From assembly GCA_963821785.1 (NCBI GenBank), contig CAWGFC010000003.1:62001-126000 (forward strand): a DNA stretch of 64,000 nucleotides, written 5' to 3'. A program made the translations under genes and the position numbers. Positions 43,474-52,948 of this stretch are shown piece after piece (within the stretch, counting starts at the first letter, position 1; every line of letters begins with the position of its first letter). The notes under the pieces are model-generated. The model saw only the letters and a list, made by a program, of their open reading frames with translations. It was not told the DNA's origin and searched no databases. The DNA comes from Pseudolabrys sp963821785 (GTDB taxonomy: Bacteria > Pseudomonadota > Alphaproteobacteria > Rhizobiales > Xanthobacteraceae).

Positions 43474-43855
43474 ATTCAACCTTCCCTGATTGTGTTCCGA
43501 GCCACGTGTCGCTCAGTTTGCTTGCAATCACGCGACAGGCGTGGACTATCCATAAAAATTCCTAATCCGCCGGTAATTTCTAATAGTGTCTTCGAACTAC
43601 GTTCTTATTTTATGATGATCGTCGCCACGGACGGACTGGCGCTTGATTACCGCTCGTTAGCCATGATCGCGGCCGCGCCTTGGACTACGGTGGTCACGGT
43701 GAATTCTCATGCGTCAAATCCTTTGTCGATGAGTGAAATGCATTGCGTCGGCAAGCGCCAATTGCGGCCTGCGCTGGCGTAAAATGAGCATAGCTTACTA
43801 ATCTCGACCTAAATGCCCGCTGCAATCTCGATAAGCTAATTTCTCCTCCATTTTA
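43474..43855. other. Intergenic region upstream of the Cache gene and after miaA
   Basis: I see no supported gene. A plus-strand frame of 56 codons (from about 43612) has no ribosome-binding site and no recognisable composition. The right part follows the miaA stop codon; no terminator hairpin was identified. Confidence 0.4.
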
Positions 43856-44779
43856 TCAGTCGAGTTTCTCATTCTGCTCAATTGCCGCATCGTAGGCATC
43901 TTCGGGCTTTGATGCGCTCCAGCCGGGCATCTGATTGCGAAACCAGGTGATCTGCCGCTTGGCATAGCGCCGGGTGTCCATGATGGCGCCCGCAGCAGCC
44001 TGATCGAGGGAGATTTCGCCCGTGAGATGGCGGATCAGCCATGGCACGCCGTGCGCCTTCATGGCCGGCAGCAAGGGGTCGAGTTGGCGCTGGCTAAGCC
44101 TTCTCACCTCGTCGAGCGCGCCAGCCTCCAACATGGTAGCAAACCGCCTTTCGATCCGCGCGACCAGTTGCTTGCGCTCGCATGTGACAAACACCTTGGC
44201 CGCGCGATTGGAATCGATCAGCGCCGGTTGACCTTCGCGGTGCCAGTCGGTGAGGGAGCGTCCGGTCGCCAGCACCACCTCCAGCGCGCGGGAAATGCGC
44301 GAACGGTCGTTCGGCTTCAATCGCTGCGCGGTCAAAGGATCGAGTCGTGCAAGCTCGGCATATAGCGGCACGGCGCCCTCGCTCTGCAGGCGCGCGCGCA
44401 CGTCGCTCCGAATATCGGCTGGGATCGGCGGCACGGCGGCCAAGCCGCTGGTCAGCGCCTTGAAATAGAGACCGGTGCCACCGACCAGAATCGCGGCACG
44501 GTTTTGATCTGCGATCTCTGCCAACGCCTCGGCGACATCGCGGCACCAGCGCCCGGCTGAATAATTTTCGCCGGCGTCCACATGGCCGTAAAGCCGATGC
44601 GGCACGCGGGCCTCCTCTATAGGTGAAGGCCGCGCGGTAATGACGCGCAGATCGCGATAGACTTGCATGGAATCGGCATTGACGATGGTGCCGCCGAGTT
44701 TTTCGGCGAGTGCCAGCGCCAGCGCCGACTTGCCGCTCGCGGTCGGCCCGGCGATGAGAATGACCGTGGGATTGCGCAT
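43856..44779 (-). CDS. miaA: tRNA dimethylallyltransferase
   Basis: The 307-residue enzyme adds a dimethylallyl group to A37 of tRNAs that read codons beginning with U. It shows the P-loop AGPTASGKSALALALAE, the DSMQVYRDLRVITARPS region that binds substrate, VGGTGLYFKALTSGLA, and a C-terminal RRYAKRQITWFRNQ. Length is normal for the family. Confidence 0.96.
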   Translation of the reverse strand: MRNPTVILIAGPTASGKSALALALAEKLGGTIVNADSMQVYRDLRVITARPSPIEEARVPHRLYGHVDAGENYSAGRWCRDVAEALAEIADQNRAAILVGGTGLYFKALTSGLAAVPPIPADIRSDVRARLQSEGAVPLYAELARLDPLTAQRLKPNDRSRISRALEVVLATGRSLTDWHREGQPALIDSNRAAKVFVTCERKQLVARIERRFATMLEAGALDEVRRLSQRQLDPLLPAMKAHGVPWLIRHLTGEISLDQAAAGAIMDTRRYAKRQITWFRNQMPGWSASKPEDAYDAAIEQNEKLD

Positions 44780-44803
44780 GGGCTAATGGTGGCCCGCGTT
44801 GCG

Positions 44804-45208
44804 CTAGTTCAACCGCCGCGAGGGGGGCTGCGAAATCGCCTCCTCGACCAGGGCCGCGATCGGGCTGGCCTGATGGTGGGTCATCCGCCACTCGCCATCG
44901 ATGCGCTTGAATATGTTGGTTGCGGCCAAGGCCGCGCCGCCGACGAATTCAACGCAAATAACACGGGCTTCGTCGCCTGCAGCCAGAACCGTCTCATTGC
45001 GCGGGTCGATCCGCTCCTGATCCGGATTGCGCAAAATTTCCCGATATGATTCCAGGATCGCCGGCCTGCCGACCAGCGCCGGCCATCCGGGATGAATGCA
45101 GGACACGTTGTCGTCCGCCCAGACGCGGCTCATCGCCGCGAAATCAGCGCCCGAGAAAGCGCGGTAATAGGCCGCGTTGGCGGCCAGAATTGCATCTTCG
45201 TCGCTCAT
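44804..45208 (-). CDS. SnoaL/NTF2-like protein
   Basis: The 134-residue protein begins MSDEDAILAANAAYYRAFSG and shows the NTF2-like cone pattern of the SnoaL/DUF4440 group (MSRVWADDNVSCIHPGWP, GRPAILESYREIL, ATNIFKRIDGEWRMTHHQ). These small cytoplasmic proteins bind or transform hydrophobic ligands, but the role here is unknown. It ends 24 bases before miaA and is divergent from serB. Confidence 0.85.
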   Translation of the reverse strand: MSDEDAILAANAAYYRAFSGADFAAMSRVWADDNVSCIHPGWPALVGRPAILESYREILRNPDQERIDPRNETVLAAGDEARVICVEFVGGAALAATNIFKRIDGEWRMTHHQASPIAALVEEAISQPPSRRLN

Positions 45209-45329
45209 GCCCTGTGAGGTGCAGGAATTGTCGGCCGAAATCAATCGGAAATCATGCTCGCCTTGTAGCGCGCTTGCCGGTCGCGGCGGGGCCTGCAATA
45301 AGCACCGCCTATTCGCGCGGCCTCTCGCC

Positions 45330-46211
45330 ATGACTTACGTCGCCACTCTCATCGGCCCCAATGCGTTCGACGCGCTCAAACGTGCGCGCGCGGCGTTTGC
45401 TTACCCGGGCGAGCCAAAGGCTCTCGGGCCCGACGCCGCCGACCTTCCTTTTGAGCCGGTCGAAGGCATGGACCACCGCAAGGCTGTCGAAGCGCTGCGT
45501 ATTGCCTTCGGCGATAGCTACGACATCGTCCTGCAGCCGGTCGCGCATCGCCGCAAGAAGCTGTTCCTCGCCGACATGGATTCCACCATGATCCAGCAGG
45601 AATGCATCGACGAACTGGCCGATTATGTGGGCCTCAAATCGCATGTCGCCGCCATCACCGAACGGGCCATGCGCGGCGAGATCGCCTTCGAGCCGGCCTT
45701 GCGCGAGCGGGTTGCGCTGCTCGAAGGTCTGCCGGTGGCGGTGATCGAAGAAGTACTGCGCGATCGAATCCGGCTCACGTCCGGAGCGCGCGCACTGGTC
45801 GCGACAATGCGCGCGAACGGCGCACATACCTGTATGGTGTCCGGCGGCTTCACCTTGTTCACCAACCGCGTCGCTGCCATGATCGGCTTCCATGAAAATC
45901 GCGCCAACACGCTGACAATCGTCGATGGCCACAAGCTCGCCGGCACAGTAGCCGAGCCGATCTTCGGCCGCGACGGCAAGCGCGCCGCGCTGATCGAACT
46001 GCGTCAGGAGCTTGGCCTCGCCAAGGACGATACCATGGCGATCGGCGACGGCGCGAACGACATGGACATGATCGCCGAAGCCGGCCTGGGCGTTGCCTTT
46101 CATGCCAAACCGCAAGTTGCGGCGGCTGCGACGGCGCGTATCGATCGCGGCGATCTCAGCGCGCTCTTATATGTGCAGGGGTATCGGCACGATCAGTTTG
46201 TGGCGGCATAG
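45330..46211 (+). CDS. serB: Phosphoserine phosphatase
   Basis: The 293-residue HAD-family enzyme performs the last step of serine synthesis. It shows motif 1 FLADMDSTMIQQECIDEL (nucleophile Asp in DMDST), motif 2 TCMVSGGFTLFTNR, and motif 3/4 AIGDGANDMDMIAEAGLG. The ~85 residues before motif 1 are the regulatory N-terminal part found in the SerB type. The ATG at 45330 gives MTYVATLIG; the frame extends further upstream across the divergent promoter and is not used. Confidence 0.95.
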   Translation: MTYVATLIGPNAFDALKRARAAFAYPGEPKALGPDAADLPFEPVEGMDHRKAVEALRIAFGDSYDIVLQPVAHRRKKLFLADMDSTMIQQECIDELADYVGLKSHVAAITERAMRGEIAFEPALRERVALLEGLPVAVIEEVLRDRIRLTSGARALVATMRANGAHTCMVSGGFTLFTNRVAAMIGFHENRANTLTIVDGHKLAGTVAEPIFGRDGKRAALIELRQELGLAKDDTMAIGDGANDMDMIAEAGLGVAFHAKPQVAAAATARIDRGDLSALLYVQGYRHDQFVAA

Positions 46212-46223
46212 TCTGGCTGCCAT

Positions 46224-46241
46224 CATTCGCGAAAGCGAATG
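46224..46241 (+). terminator. Hairpin after serB
   Basis: A 7-bp stem (cattcgc / gcgaatg) with a GAAA tetraloop starts 13 bases after the serB stop; it is followed by an A-rich rather than T-rich run, so termination is uncertain. Confidence 0.45.
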
Positions 46242-46282
46242 AACCAAAAATACGACCAGACACAAATAGGATTGAAGATTGT

Positions 46283-46304
46283 ATGCCCCGCTTTCGCGGG
46301 GCAT
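46283..46304 (-). terminator. Hairpin between convergent serB and degP
   Basis: A perfect 9-bp stem (atgccccgc / gcggggcat) with a TTTC/GAAA tetraloop lies 12 bases after the degP stop. No strong T-run follows on the minus strand; it may serve both converging transcripts. Confidence 0.55.
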
Positions 46305-46315
46305 GAAATTTCAGG

Positions 46316-47788
46316 TTACTGCAGGCTGAGCGCTACGAAGCTCGGGTCGCCGCCGGGCGTCAATACCAGCAGCACCACGGCCTTCTTGCCATCTTTCTTG
46401 AGCTTGTCGATGCGCTGCTGCAATTCGGCGGCGGTCGACACCGGCTGCTGCTGCACCTCGGCGATCACCATCCCCGGCATCAGGCGCTTTTCCGCAGCTG
46501 CCGAGTTTGGCTCGACTGCGGTGATCAGCACGCCCTTCACGTTGTCCTTGATGCTGTGCTTCTTGCGCAGGTCATCGGTCAGGTTGGCGAGATCGAGGCC
46601 CAGCGCCTTTTTCACCACTGGCTTTTCGTCGGCGCTGTCCTTCTTGGTCGTCAGCGCGGCCTGTTTTTCATCCTCAAGCCGGCCGAGTTTGACGGTTTTC
46701 TTTTCCTCTTTGCCCTTACGGATGATCGTAACCTCGACGTCCTTGCCGACCGGCGTCTCGGCGACGATCTTCGGCAGGTCGCGCATTTCCTTGATGTCGC
46801 GGCCGTCGAACTTGACGATGACGTCGCCCGGCTCGATGCCGGCGGGCTTGGCTGGCCCCTTGTCGTCAATGCCAGCGATCAGCGCGCCGCGCGGCGGCTT
46901 GATGCTGAGGCTGTCGGCGATCTCGTCGGTCACCTGCTGGATGCGCACGCCGAGCCAGCCACGCCGCACTTCCTTGTACTGCCGCAACTGATCGATCACG
47001 GGCATCACGGTTTTCGACGGCACCGCAAAGCCGATGCCGATCGAGCCGCCTGATGGCGAAATGATTGCGGTGTTGACACCAATCACCTCGCCATTGAGGT
47101 TAAACAACGGCCCGCCGGAATTGCCGCGATTGATGGCGGCATCGGTCTGGATGTAGTTGTCGTAAGGTCCGGAATTGATGTCGCGGTTACGCGCCGAGAC
47201 TATGCCTGCGGTCACCGTGCCGCCCAGGCTGAACGGATTGCCGATCGCGATCACCCATTCGCCCAGCCGCAATTTGTCCGAATCTCCAAACTTCACCGCC
47301 TTGAGCGGCTTGGTCGGCGTCACCTTCAGCAGCGCCAGATCTGTCTTGGTGTCGCGGCCGACGATCTCCGCCTTCAGCGTGGTACCGTCATTGAGGATGA
47401 CACTGACCTCGTCGGCGTCGGCGATGACGTGGTTATTGGTCACTACAAATCCGGCGGGGTCGATGATGAAGCCGGAGCCGAGCGAGTTGACCCGGCGCGG
47501 CGTCTGGCCGCCTTGGCCGGGGCGGTTTTTGAAGAACTCGTCAAAGAACTCCTCGAACGGCGAGCCGGGCGGCAACTGCGGCACGGCGTTGTTGCTCATG
47601 TCTACGGTCTGTTTGGTCGAGATATTGACCACAGCGTCGATCACGGCTTCCGCCACGTCGGAAATGCTGTCCGGCCCGCGCGCGGCGGCTTGAGTAGTCA
47701 TTGTCGGCCAAGCGATTGCAGCGGCGAATAAAACCGCCATAGCCATGCGGCCTGCCGGTGCCGTCATGCGGGGAAAGAGTGCGCCCAT
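46316..47788 (-). CDS. degP: Periplasmic Do/DegP-type serine protease
   Basis: The 490-residue HtrA-family enzyme degrades or refolds damaged envelope proteins. After a signal peptide (MAMAVLFAAAIAWPTMTTQAAA) comes a trypsin-like domain with the triad His120 (VVTNNHVIAD), Asp150 (DTKTDLALL) and Ser224 (INRGNSGGPLF). Two PDZ domains follow (about 265-370, RRGWLGVRIQ, KPAGIEPGDVIVKFDG; and about 395-485, KGVLITAVEPNSAAAEKRL). The placement next to hflK-hflC-DUF2065 is typical of Hyphomicrobiales. Confidence 0.96.
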   Translation of the reverse strand: MGALFPRMTAPAGRMAMAVLFAAAIAWPTMTTQAAARGPDSISDVAEAVIDAVVNISTKQTVDMSNNAVPQLPPGSPFEEFFDEFFKNRPGQGGQTPRRVNSLGSGFIIDPAGFVVTNNHVIADADEVSVILNDGTTLKAEIVGRDTKTDLALLKVTPTKPLKAVKFGDSDKLRLGEWVIAIGNPFSLGGTVTAGIVSARNRDINSGPYDNYIQTDAAINRGNSGGPLFNLNGEVIGVNTAIISPSGGSIGIGFAVPSKTVMPVIDQLRQYKEVRRGWLGVRIQQVTDEIADSLSIKPPRGALIAGIDDKGPAKPAGIEPGDVIVKFDGRDIKEMRDLPKIVAETPVGKDVEVTIIRKGKEEKKTVKLGRLEDEKQAALTTKKDSADEKPVVKKALGLDLANLTDDLRKKHSIKDNVKGVLITAVEPNSAAAEKRLMPGMVIAEVQQQPVSTAAELQQRIDKLKKDGKKAVVLLVLTPGGDPSFVALSLQ

Positions 47789-47980
47789 GGGCGTCGATTC
47801 TCCTGGAAAAGTGGTTGCAGCAAGGTGGCCCTGTCTTCAAGGCGATTCAAGGGCATCAAATATCAACATCATGAGAGACCGATTTGCCTGCAAAAGCACG
47901 CGCATGATCCCTAAAAGTCTGCCCGCGGCTTGATCGGGGATGGCTACCGGTCTTCGGATACGGTCAGGCGCAATCAAAGC

Positions 47981-48166
47981 CTAACCGCGCACCAACCACA
48001 CCACGATCAAGCCGACGACCGCCGAGCCGATGCCGATCGCGCGTAAGGACGCCTCCGGCGTTTCCATGACGCTCGCAATCGCCCGCTTAGCCGGGCCAGG
48101 AAAAGCGGCAAAGACCAGGCCCTCGATGACGAAGACCAGCCCGATCGCGGCCAGGAAATCTTCCAT
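47981..48166 (-). CDS. DUF2065 small membrane protein
   Basis: The 61-residue protein has two helices (FLAAIGLVFVIEGLVFAAF and AIGIGSAVVGLIVVWLV) joined by PGPAKRAIASVMETPEASLR, the DUF2065 pattern. It lies seven bases after hflC and upstream of degP, as in many proteobacteria, which suggests a role with the HflKC complex. Function not established. Confidence 0.9.
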   Translation of the reverse strand: MEDFLAAIGLVFVIEGLVFAAFPGPAKRAIASVMETPEASLRAIGIGSAVVGLIVVWLVRG

Positions 48167-48173
48167 GCCGGCG

Positions 48174-49082
48174 TTAGCGCGCCGCAGCCGGCGGCGCCGT
48201 CACTGCGGGCAGCTTGCCGGACGGATTATTGAAGTAGCGGAAGAAGTTTGTATCCGGCTTGAGCAGAAAGCGCGTGTCGGTGGGCTTGAGCCCGGCCTCA
48301 TAGGCCTGCATCGAGCGGTAGAAGGCGAAGAAGTCGGGGTCCTTGTTGAAGGCGTCGGCAAAGATCTGGTTGCGGGTGGCGTCGCCCTCGCCGCGGATCT
48401 GCTCGGACTTGTTGGTGGCGTCGGCCACCAGCACGGTGACCTCGCGGTCAGCCTTCGCGCGAATTTCCTGGGCCTGCTGTAGCCCCTGGGCGCGGTACTC
48501 GGCCGCCTCGCGTTGGCGCGCGGTCTGCATGCGCTGATAGACCGCCTGGCTGTTCTGTTCCGGCAGGTCGGCGCGCCGGATGCGCGCGTCCACCACCTCG
48601 ATGCCGTAGCTCGCGGCCTCGCGGTTGATCAGATCGCGGATGCGCGCCATCAACTCAGCGCGCTCGTCGCGCACCACCTGGATGAAGGTCGCCTCGCCGA
48701 GCACGCGGCGTAGCGCCGAATTGAGCAGAATATTGAGCTGCGAATCGGCGGCGTCTTTCGAGCCGAGCGTCTGGTAGAAGCGCAGCGGATCCTTGATGCG
48801 GTAGCGCGCGAAAGCGTCCACCACCAGCCGCTTCTGGTCGGAAGCAATCACTTCCTGCGCTGAAGCCTCCAGGTCGAGGATGCGCTTGTCGATATCGAGC
48901 ACGTTGTCGATGAACGGCACCTTGACGTGCAGGCCCGGCTCGCCGACCACGCGCACCACTTTGCCCAGCCGCACCACCAGCGCCTGCTGGGTCTGGTAGA
49001 CAGTGAACAGCGCGCTGTATACGATGATCAGCGCGGCGAAAGCGAGAACGGCGATGACGCCACCGATGACATTGAGTTTCAT
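48174..49082 (-). CDS. hflC: HflC, modulator of FtsH protease
   Basis: The 302-residue SPFH/prohibitin-family protein has an N-terminal membrane anchor (VIAVLAFAALIIVYSALF), then the SPFH domain (FTVYQTQQALVVRLGKVVR, EPGLHVKVPFIDNV, IDKRILDLEASAQEV), a helical coiled region (ARQREAAEYRAQGLQQAQEI) and a C-terminal tail. With HflK it forms a cage around FtsH. Its start overlaps the hflK stop (ATGA). Confidence 0.95.
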   Translation of the reverse strand: MKLNVIGGVIAVLAFAALIIVYSALFTVYQTQQALVVRLGKVVRVVGEPGLHVKVPFIDNVLDIDKRILDLEASAQEVIASDQKRLVVDAFARYRIKDPLRFYQTLGSKDAADSQLNILLNSALRRVLGEATFIQVVRDERAELMARIRDLINREAASYGIEVVDARIRRADLPEQNSQAVYQRMQTARQREAAEYRAQGLQQAQEIRAKADREVTVLVADATNKSEQIRGEGDATRNQIFADAFNKDPDFFAFYRSMQAYEAGLKPTDTRFLLKPDTNFFRYFNNPSGKLPAVTAPPAAAR

Positions 49083-50218
49083 CGCTGGCCTCCAGTCGGT
49101 GACGGGACTCTCGGCGTCGGCGCGGCGCCGAGTTCATTGAGCGGCAGATAGGGCACCACACCCGGGGAGCCTTGATTGGCATCCACGATGATCTTGTTGG
49201 AACCGCCGAGCACGCGCTCCATGGTTTCCAGATACATGCGTTCGCGGGTGACGTCGGGCGCCTTCTTGTACTGCTCGTAGATCTGCAAGAAGCGCGAAGT
49301 CTGGCCGGTGGCCTGCGCCACCGTCTGCGATTTATAGGCTTCCGCGGCCTGTGTGATCCTGGCCACGTTGCCGCGCGCTTCCGGAACCACGCGGTTGGCG
49401 TAGGTCTGCGCCTCGTTGACCGAGCGATCGAGGTCGATGCGCGCGGCCTGCACGTCGCGGAAGGCGTCGATCACCTGCGTGGGCGGGTCGACTTTCTGCA
49501 GCTGTACCTGCGTGATGTCGATGCCAGCGCCGTAGTGATCGAGCGTCTTCTGCATCAAGTCCTGCACGGCGGTCTCGGTGCCCTGCCGCGCGCCGGTCAG
49601 AATCGGCTGAATATCCGCGCGGCCAACCACCTCGCGCATGGCGCTTTCCGCCACCGCCTTCACCGTACTTTCCGGGTTCTGGATATTGAACAGATAATCG
49701 CCGACCCCAGCCGGCTTGACCTTCCACAACACGGCGAAATCAACGTCGACGATGTTTTCGTCGCCGGTCAGCATCAGGCTTTCTTCCGGCACTTCGCGCG
49801 AGGCGGACCGGCGGCCGTCCTCGACCTGGCGCATGCCGATGTCGATCTTGTTGACGCGCAGCGCCCTTGGCGTGAGTACGGTCTCGATCGGATAAGGCAA
49901 GTGATAGTTCAATCCGGGCTGTACCTCGCGCACATCCTTGCCGAAGCGCAGCACCACGCCGAGTTCGTCCGGCTCGACCCGGAAAAAGCCGGAAAAGCCC
50001 CACAACGCGACGGCCGCGAGCGCGAGCAGCGCAAAGCCCTTGCCGCCGAGATTGCCGCCCGGCAGCACGCGCCGCAATTTGTCTTGGCCGCGGCGGAGGA
50101 TTTCCTCCAGGTCCGGCGGCGTCGATCCGGACGGTTGCGGTCCGGAGCCCCACGGGCCCTTGCCGCCCGAGCCCCAAGGGCCGCCGCCCCCACCACCACC
50201 TTGATTACTCCATGGCAT
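49079..50218 (-). CDS. hflK: HflK, modulator of FtsH protease
   Basis: The 379-residue partner of HflC has a Gly-rich cytoplasmic N-terminus (GGGGGGPWGSGGKGPWGSG), one membrane helix (ALLALAAVALWGFSGFF), the SPFH domain (VEPDELGVVLRFGKDV, QPGLNYHLPYPIETV) and a coiled region (ARIDLDRSVNEAQTYANRV). It is the first gene of hflK-hflC-DUF2065. Confidence 0.95.
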   Translation of the reverse strand: MPWSNQGGGGGGGPWGSGGKGPWGSGPQPSGSTPPDLEEILRRGQDKLRRVLPGGNLGGKGFALLALAAVALWGFSGFFRVEPDELGVVLRFGKDVREVQPGLNYHLPYPIETVLTPRALRVNKIDIGMRQVEDGRRSASREVPEESLMLTGDENIVDVDFAVLWKVKPAGVGDYLFNIQNPESTVKAVAESAMREVVGRADIQPILTGARQGTETAVQDLMQKTLDHYGAGIDITQVQLQKVDPPTQVIDAFRDVQAARIDLDRSVNEAQTYANRVVPEARGNVARITQAAEAYKSQTVAQATGQTSRFLQIYEQYKKAPDVTRERMYLETMERVLGGSNKIIVDANQGSPGVVPYLPLNELGAAPTPRVPSPTGGQR

Positions 50219-50339
50219 GCAAGTCTCTCCCGACGCCGGATGCTTTCCTGCCGGCTGATTTGTTGGGTGGGGTTATAGGGGAGCGGACGGGCGGTTACAA
50301 CGCGCCGGAAAGCCGCCTTTTGCCGCGTTTTATCGCCTT

Positions 50340-50843
50340 CTAGTGCCTTAAATAAGTCGCGAGCGCGAAACTGGCGCTGTCATCGGGGCCCGCGGGATAT
50401 TCCCTTCGCGCGACCTCGCGCCAGACGTCAGGGTCGATCGGCGGAAAATATATGTCTCCCTCCGGCGCGGCATGGACATGGGTAATCTCAAGCCGGTCCG
50501 CGATTGGCATGACATCGGCAAAAACGTCGCTGCCGCCGATCACCATGATCTGATCGATGCCGCGCTTCCTGCAGTCCTCGCGAGCGAAGGCGAGCGCCGC
50601 GTCGAGACTGGTCGCCAGCGCGCCGCCGGGCACTTTGACCCCGAACTTGTGGGTCATCACGATATTGGTGCGCCCCTCAAGCGGCTTACCGATCAACTCG
50701 TACGTCTTGCGCCCCATGATCACGGGCTTGCCCATCGTCAGGGCGCGGAAATACTTTAGGTCGGATTTGAGCCGCCACGGCAATTGGCCGTCGCGGCCGA
50801 TCACATTGTTTTCGCCGATAGCGGCGACAATGCTGATTTTCAT
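50340..50843 (-). CDS. folA: Dihydrofolate reductase
   Basis: The 167-residue enzyme reduces dihydrofolate with NADPH. It shows ISIVAAIGENNVIGRDGQLPW (Asp at the substrate site lies further on as DLKYF), TMGKPVIMGRKTYELIG and VIGGSDVFADVMP. The ATG at 50843 follows a purine-rich stretch. It comes after thyA and the GNAT gene and before hflK, the usual order in this group. Confidence 0.96.
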   Translation of the reverse strand: MKISIVAAIGENNVIGRDGQLPWRLKSDLKYFRALTMGKPVIMGRKTYELIGKPLEGRTNIVMTHKFGVKVPGGALATSLDAALAFAREDCRKRGIDQIMVIGGSDVFADVMPIADRLEITHVHAAPEGDIYFPPIDPDVWREVARREYPAGPDDSASFALATYLRH

Positions 50844-51094
50844 GGGGGCGCCTCTGCCCGGGGGCCGTGTCTCATGTCGCCTTAGTCGGCTTTCCGTTTG
50901 CCCGATCTCTAGCACTCTCGTCCAAGCATTTAATATGCCGAAATCAACAAAAGCACAGGGACCTGATAACCAGATATATACTCTAATTCGACCGCGCGGT
51001 TTGGTTCGCGCTGCCCGCGACGCAACCGGAGACATCTATTCCACAATAGATTGGACAACCTCCGCGCTCGTCCATCTGCGGTTCCATGGACGGC

Positions 51095-51586
51095 TTAAGC
51101 GTCGTCTTTCGTCACGGCAAAATGCCGCAGCGCCTGGCCACTGAGCCGGCAGATTCTCCACTCGGACATGATCTCGGCGCCGAACGCGCGATAGAATTCA
51201 ATCGCCGGAGTGTTCCAGTCGAGCACCGCCCATTCAAAACGCGCGTAGCCCTCATCGAGGCAACGCTGCGCCAGCCGCTTGAGCAGTGCCTTGCCGATAC
51301 CGCGCCGGCGGCAGGCCGGCCGCACAAAAATATCCTCAAGATAGATGCCGTGGCGGCCGCGGAACGTCGAGAAATTCAGGAGCCAGACGGCAAAGCCCGC
51401 CGGCTCTCCGTCCCACTCGGCAATGTCGCAGAAAAGCCGCGGCTCTGCCGAAAACAGCGCGGCGGCGACCTGTTCCTCCGTCGCATCGACTGCCGCTGTG
51501 AGCTTCTCGTAGTCCGCCAGTTCGCGCACCAGCGCAAACACCAGCGCGCTGTCGTTGGGGCGCGCGCTGCGGATCGTGAGGCTCAC
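51095..51586 (-). CDS. GNAT-family N-acetyltransferase
   Basis: The 163-residue protein starts with a GTG overlapping the thyA stop (GTGA). GNAT motifs are AGFAVWLLNFSTFRG, the acetyl-CoA loop IFVRPACRRRGIGKALLKRL and WAVLDWNTPAIEFYRAFGA. It resembles the diamine acetyltransferase-like branch (YLEDIFVRP). Translational coupling with thyA is clear; the acetyl acceptor is unknown. Confidence 0.9.
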   Translation of the reverse strand: MSLTIRSARPNDSALVFALVRELADYEKLTAAVDATEEQVAAALFSAEPRLFCDIAEWDGEPAGFAVWLLNFSTFRGRHGIYLEDIFVRPACRRRGIGKALLKRLAQRCLDEGYARFEWAVLDWNTPAIEFYRAFGAEIMSEWRICRLSGQALRHFAVTKDDA

Positions 51587-52377
51587 ACGGCCACCTCGGC
51601 CTTGATGTGCGGATGCGGATCGTAGTCCTGGATTGTGAAGTCCTCGTAACGGAAGCCGAAAATATCCTTCACCGCCGGATTGATATTCATCGCCGGCAAC
51701 GCGCGGGTGCTGCGCGACAACTGCAGCCGCGCCTGCTCTAAATGATTCGCATAAAGATGCGCGTCGCCGAACGTGTGGATGAACTCGCCTGGTTTGAACC
51801 CGATCACCTGCGCCACCATCATGGTCAGCAGCGCATAGGAGGCGATGTTGAACGGCACGCCGAGAAAGACATCGGCCGAACGCTGGTAGAGCTGGCACGA
51901 CAGCTTGCCATCGGCGACATAGAACTGGAACAGGCAGTGACAGGGCGGCAGCGCCATCTTGTCGACATCGGCCGGGTTCCAGGCGGTGACGATCAGCCGG
52001 CGCGAATCCGGATTACGCCGGATCATGTCGATCACGTGAGAAATCTGGTCAATGGTCTTGCCGTCCTTGGCCGGCCACGAGCGCCATTGCTGGCCGTAGA
52101 CCGGCCCGAGGTCGCCGCGCTCGTCGGCCCACTCGTCCCAGATGCGCACACCATGCTCGTTAAGATATTTGATGTTGGTATCGCCGGCCAGGAACCACAG
52201 CAGCTCGTGCACGATCGATTTCAGATGCAGCTTTTTGGTGGTGAGCAGCGGAAATCCGTCGGCCAAATCGAAGCGCATCTGATAGCCGAAAACCGACAGC
52301 GTGCCGGTGCCAGTGCGGTCGCGCTTTTCCGCGCCGCGGATTAGGATATGTTCCATCAGATCTAGATATTGGCGCAT
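51583..52377 (-). CDS. thyA: Thymidylate synthase
   Basis: The 264-residue enzyme methylates dUMP using methylene-tetrahydrofolate. Hallmarks are RQYLDLMEHILIRG, GTGTLSVFGYQMRFDL, the catalytic Cys in LPPCHCLFQFYV, QRSADVFLGVPFNIASYALL and HLYANHLEQ. I chose ATG 52377 because the protein then has the exact length and start (MRQYL) of the classical enzyme; ATG 52389 adds four residues. The dihydrofolate it makes is recycled by FolA encoded downstream. Confidence 0.95.
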   Translation of the reverse strand: MRQYLDLMEHILIRGAEKRDRTGTGTLSVFGYQMRFDLADGFPLLTTKKLHLKSIVHELLWFLAGDTNIKYLNEHGVRIWDEWADERGDLGPVYGQQWRSWPAKDGKTIDQISHVIDMIRRNPDSRRLIVTAWNPADVDKMALPPCHCLFQFYVADGKLSCQLYQRSADVFLGVPFNIASYALLTMMVAQVIGFKPGEFIHTFGDAHLYANHLEQARLQLSRSTRALPAMNINPAVKDIFGFRYEDFTIQDYDPHPHIKAEVAV

Positions 52378-52497
52378 CGCCGGGGTCATCTCCGCGACTC
52401 AAGATGGGGAAGTTTACCCCTCCCGGCAACTGCGCGGCAGGTGCTTGTCAACGGCGAAACTTTGCTAGGATAAGCCAACCTTTGGGGGACTATCGCC

Positions 52498-52947
52498 ATG
52501 GACCGTATTCTGCTCTCCCGCATCCTGTTCACCTTGACGACCGCGGGCTACTCCGCCGTCACGGTCATCGCCGACTTCAACAATACCCACGCCACCAATC
52601 CGAAATGGCTGCCGCATGCGCGCTTCCATGTGGTCTGGCAGATCTCGAGCTATATCGGCTTCGGCCTGCTGGCGCTGGGGTTGCTGTGGTGGCCAGGCCC
52701 GCTCGCGCTCGAGCGGCTCTATCTGGTCGCCATCATGTCGGTCATCGTCTATGCCGCCTTCTTCGCGGCGCTCATCACCATGCCGCTCTATGGCGGCGCG
52801 GCCTATGACGTAAATGGCTACCAGCCGTTCAATGCGCCGATCCCGATCATCGCCAAAAAATGGGACGCCAACATTACCGTCTTCTCGATCCAGGTACTGC
52901 TTCTGGCCGCAGGAATCGTCACAGTGAGTGGTGCCTTCACGGGCTGA
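52498..52947 (+). CDS. Four-helix membrane protein (DUF6640-like)
   Basis: The 149-residue protein has about four helices (LFTLTTAGYSAVTVIADF; SYIGFGLLALGLLWW; VAIMSVIVYAAFFAALIT; SIQVLLLAAGIVTVSG) and conserved loops FNNTHATNPKWLPHARFHVV and ITMPLYGG. GGGGGACTATCGCC lies upstream. The HAxxHPxW-like histidines might bind a ligand or metal. Function unknown; the family name is from memory of the loop motif. Confidence 0.75.
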   Translation: MDRILLSRILFTLTTAGYSAVTVIADFNNTHATNPKWLPHARFHVVWQISSYIGFGLLALGLLWWPGPLALERLYLVAIMSVIVYAAFFAALITMPLYGGAAYDVNGYQPFNAPIPIIAKKWDANITVFSIQVLLLAAGIVTVSGAFTG

Positions 52948-52948
52948 G

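Noticed and set aside
43612..43782. Plus-strand frame of 56 codons
   Set aside because: No Shine-Dalgarno, no recognisable domain, and composition like random intergenic sequence.
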